64,000 nt of DNA from Nocardia vulneris (GTDB lineage Bacteria; Actinomycetota; Actinomycetes; Mycobacteriales; Mycobacteriaceae), in the NCBI RefSeq assembly GCF_001613425.1, contig NZ_BDCI01000021.1, positions 1 through 64,000 on the forward strand. Direction: 5' to 3'. Shown piece by piece: positions 63,873 to 64,000 of the stretch. Made by a program: the position numbers and the translations under genes. Each line of letters starts with the position of its first letter. The stretch's first letter is position 1. The notes beneath the pieces were generated by a model, which searched no databases, was not told the DNA's origin, and saw only the letters and a list, made by a program, of their open reading frames with translations.

Positions 63873-64000
63873 GTGAGTATCAGGTTCATCGGCGGCTATG
63901 TGGCGATCGTGGCGTTGCTGCTCTACGTCTGGTCCACCCTGCCCGACAAGAATCCGCTGTTCGCGGTGGCGCTGCTGGTCGCGCTCGGCGCGATGATCGC
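63873..64000 (+). CDS. Membrane protein, 5' end only
   Basis: GTG 63873 opens a frame that reaches the window edge (42 residues): SIRFIGGYVAIVALLLYVWS, then TLPDKNPLFAVALLVALGAMI. Two hydrophobic segments are visible, so it is an integral membrane protein; the family cannot be judged from this fragment. It starts 40 bp after the second binding protein, on the same strand. Confidence 0.65.
   Translation, partial: MSIRFIGGYVAIVALLLYVWSTLPDKNPLFAVALLVALGAMI

Noticed and set aside
61799..63889. Upstream open extension of the CBS-domain ATPase frame
   Set aside because: The family start is at TTG 61798 with its own ribosome site; the extension translates the binding-protein genes in the wrong frame.

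Overview
The window is high-GC actinobacterial DNA and looks like a chromosomal stretch of Nocardia or a close relative in the mycolic-acid-containing Mycobacteriales. The reasons are a kgd-type 2-oxoglutarate decarboxylase with a fused acyltransferase segment, an EspG-like ESX chaperone beside a PPE/WXG-like protein, WXG100 proteins, a four-domain fused ABC exporter resembling Rv0194, a molybdopterin enzyme resembling Rv0218, a mymA-like gene set, a PtpB-like phosphatase, and many GTG/TTG starts with 4-bp stop/start overlaps. The genus is inferred from gene content; no search was run.

Layout. 0.36-6.8 kb: endonuclease IV, then three tandem Ser/Thr protein kinases; the last two share a related extracytoplasmic domain and the first has lost membrane anchor and sensor. 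6.8-16.4 kb: acetyltransferase, small membrane protein, lipoprotein, a paired acyl-CoA dehydrogenase operon, a secreted protein, epoxide hydrolase with a divergent WYL regulator, a secreted beta-propeller and an alpha/beta hydrolase. 16.4-19.0 kb: a three-gene orphan ESX-like cassette. 19.1-26.1 kb: phosphoribosyltransferase, nitrilase-like amidohydrolase, DEAD-box RNA helicase and a large TM0106-type nuclease-helicase fusion whose catalytic motifs look eroded. 26.1-32.2 kb: PLP-dependent amino acid deaminase/aldolase, PtpB-like phosphatase, an adenylating enzyme without its C-terminal lid, enoyl-CoA hydratase and a xi-class GST-like protein. 32.3-42.5 kb: ABC transporter genes, the fused exporter and kgd.

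42.6-46.5 kb is the most interesting region: two WXG100-like genes, a 455-residue protein with an ESX/LXG-like N-terminus and a polymorphic-toxin-like C-terminus, and four small genes, two of which resemble known immunity-type families. I read this as a type VII-secreted toxin with an immunity array. It is set off from the flanks by lower GC and different codon use (judged by eye).

46.5-64 kb: phosphatase-superfamily protein, RidA/HxlR divergent pair, a degenerate repeat tract, a TetR-controlled mymA-like operon (Baeyer-Villiger monooxygenase, SDR, lipase, then a FadD), a molybdopterin oxidoreductase, a PadR/MFS operon under a perfect 24-bp palindrome, and an osmoprotectant (glycine betaine/choline type) ABC operon with a divergent second binding-protein gene. 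A membrane-protein gene runs off the right end. I saw no rRNA, tRNA, CRISPR array or insertion sequence.
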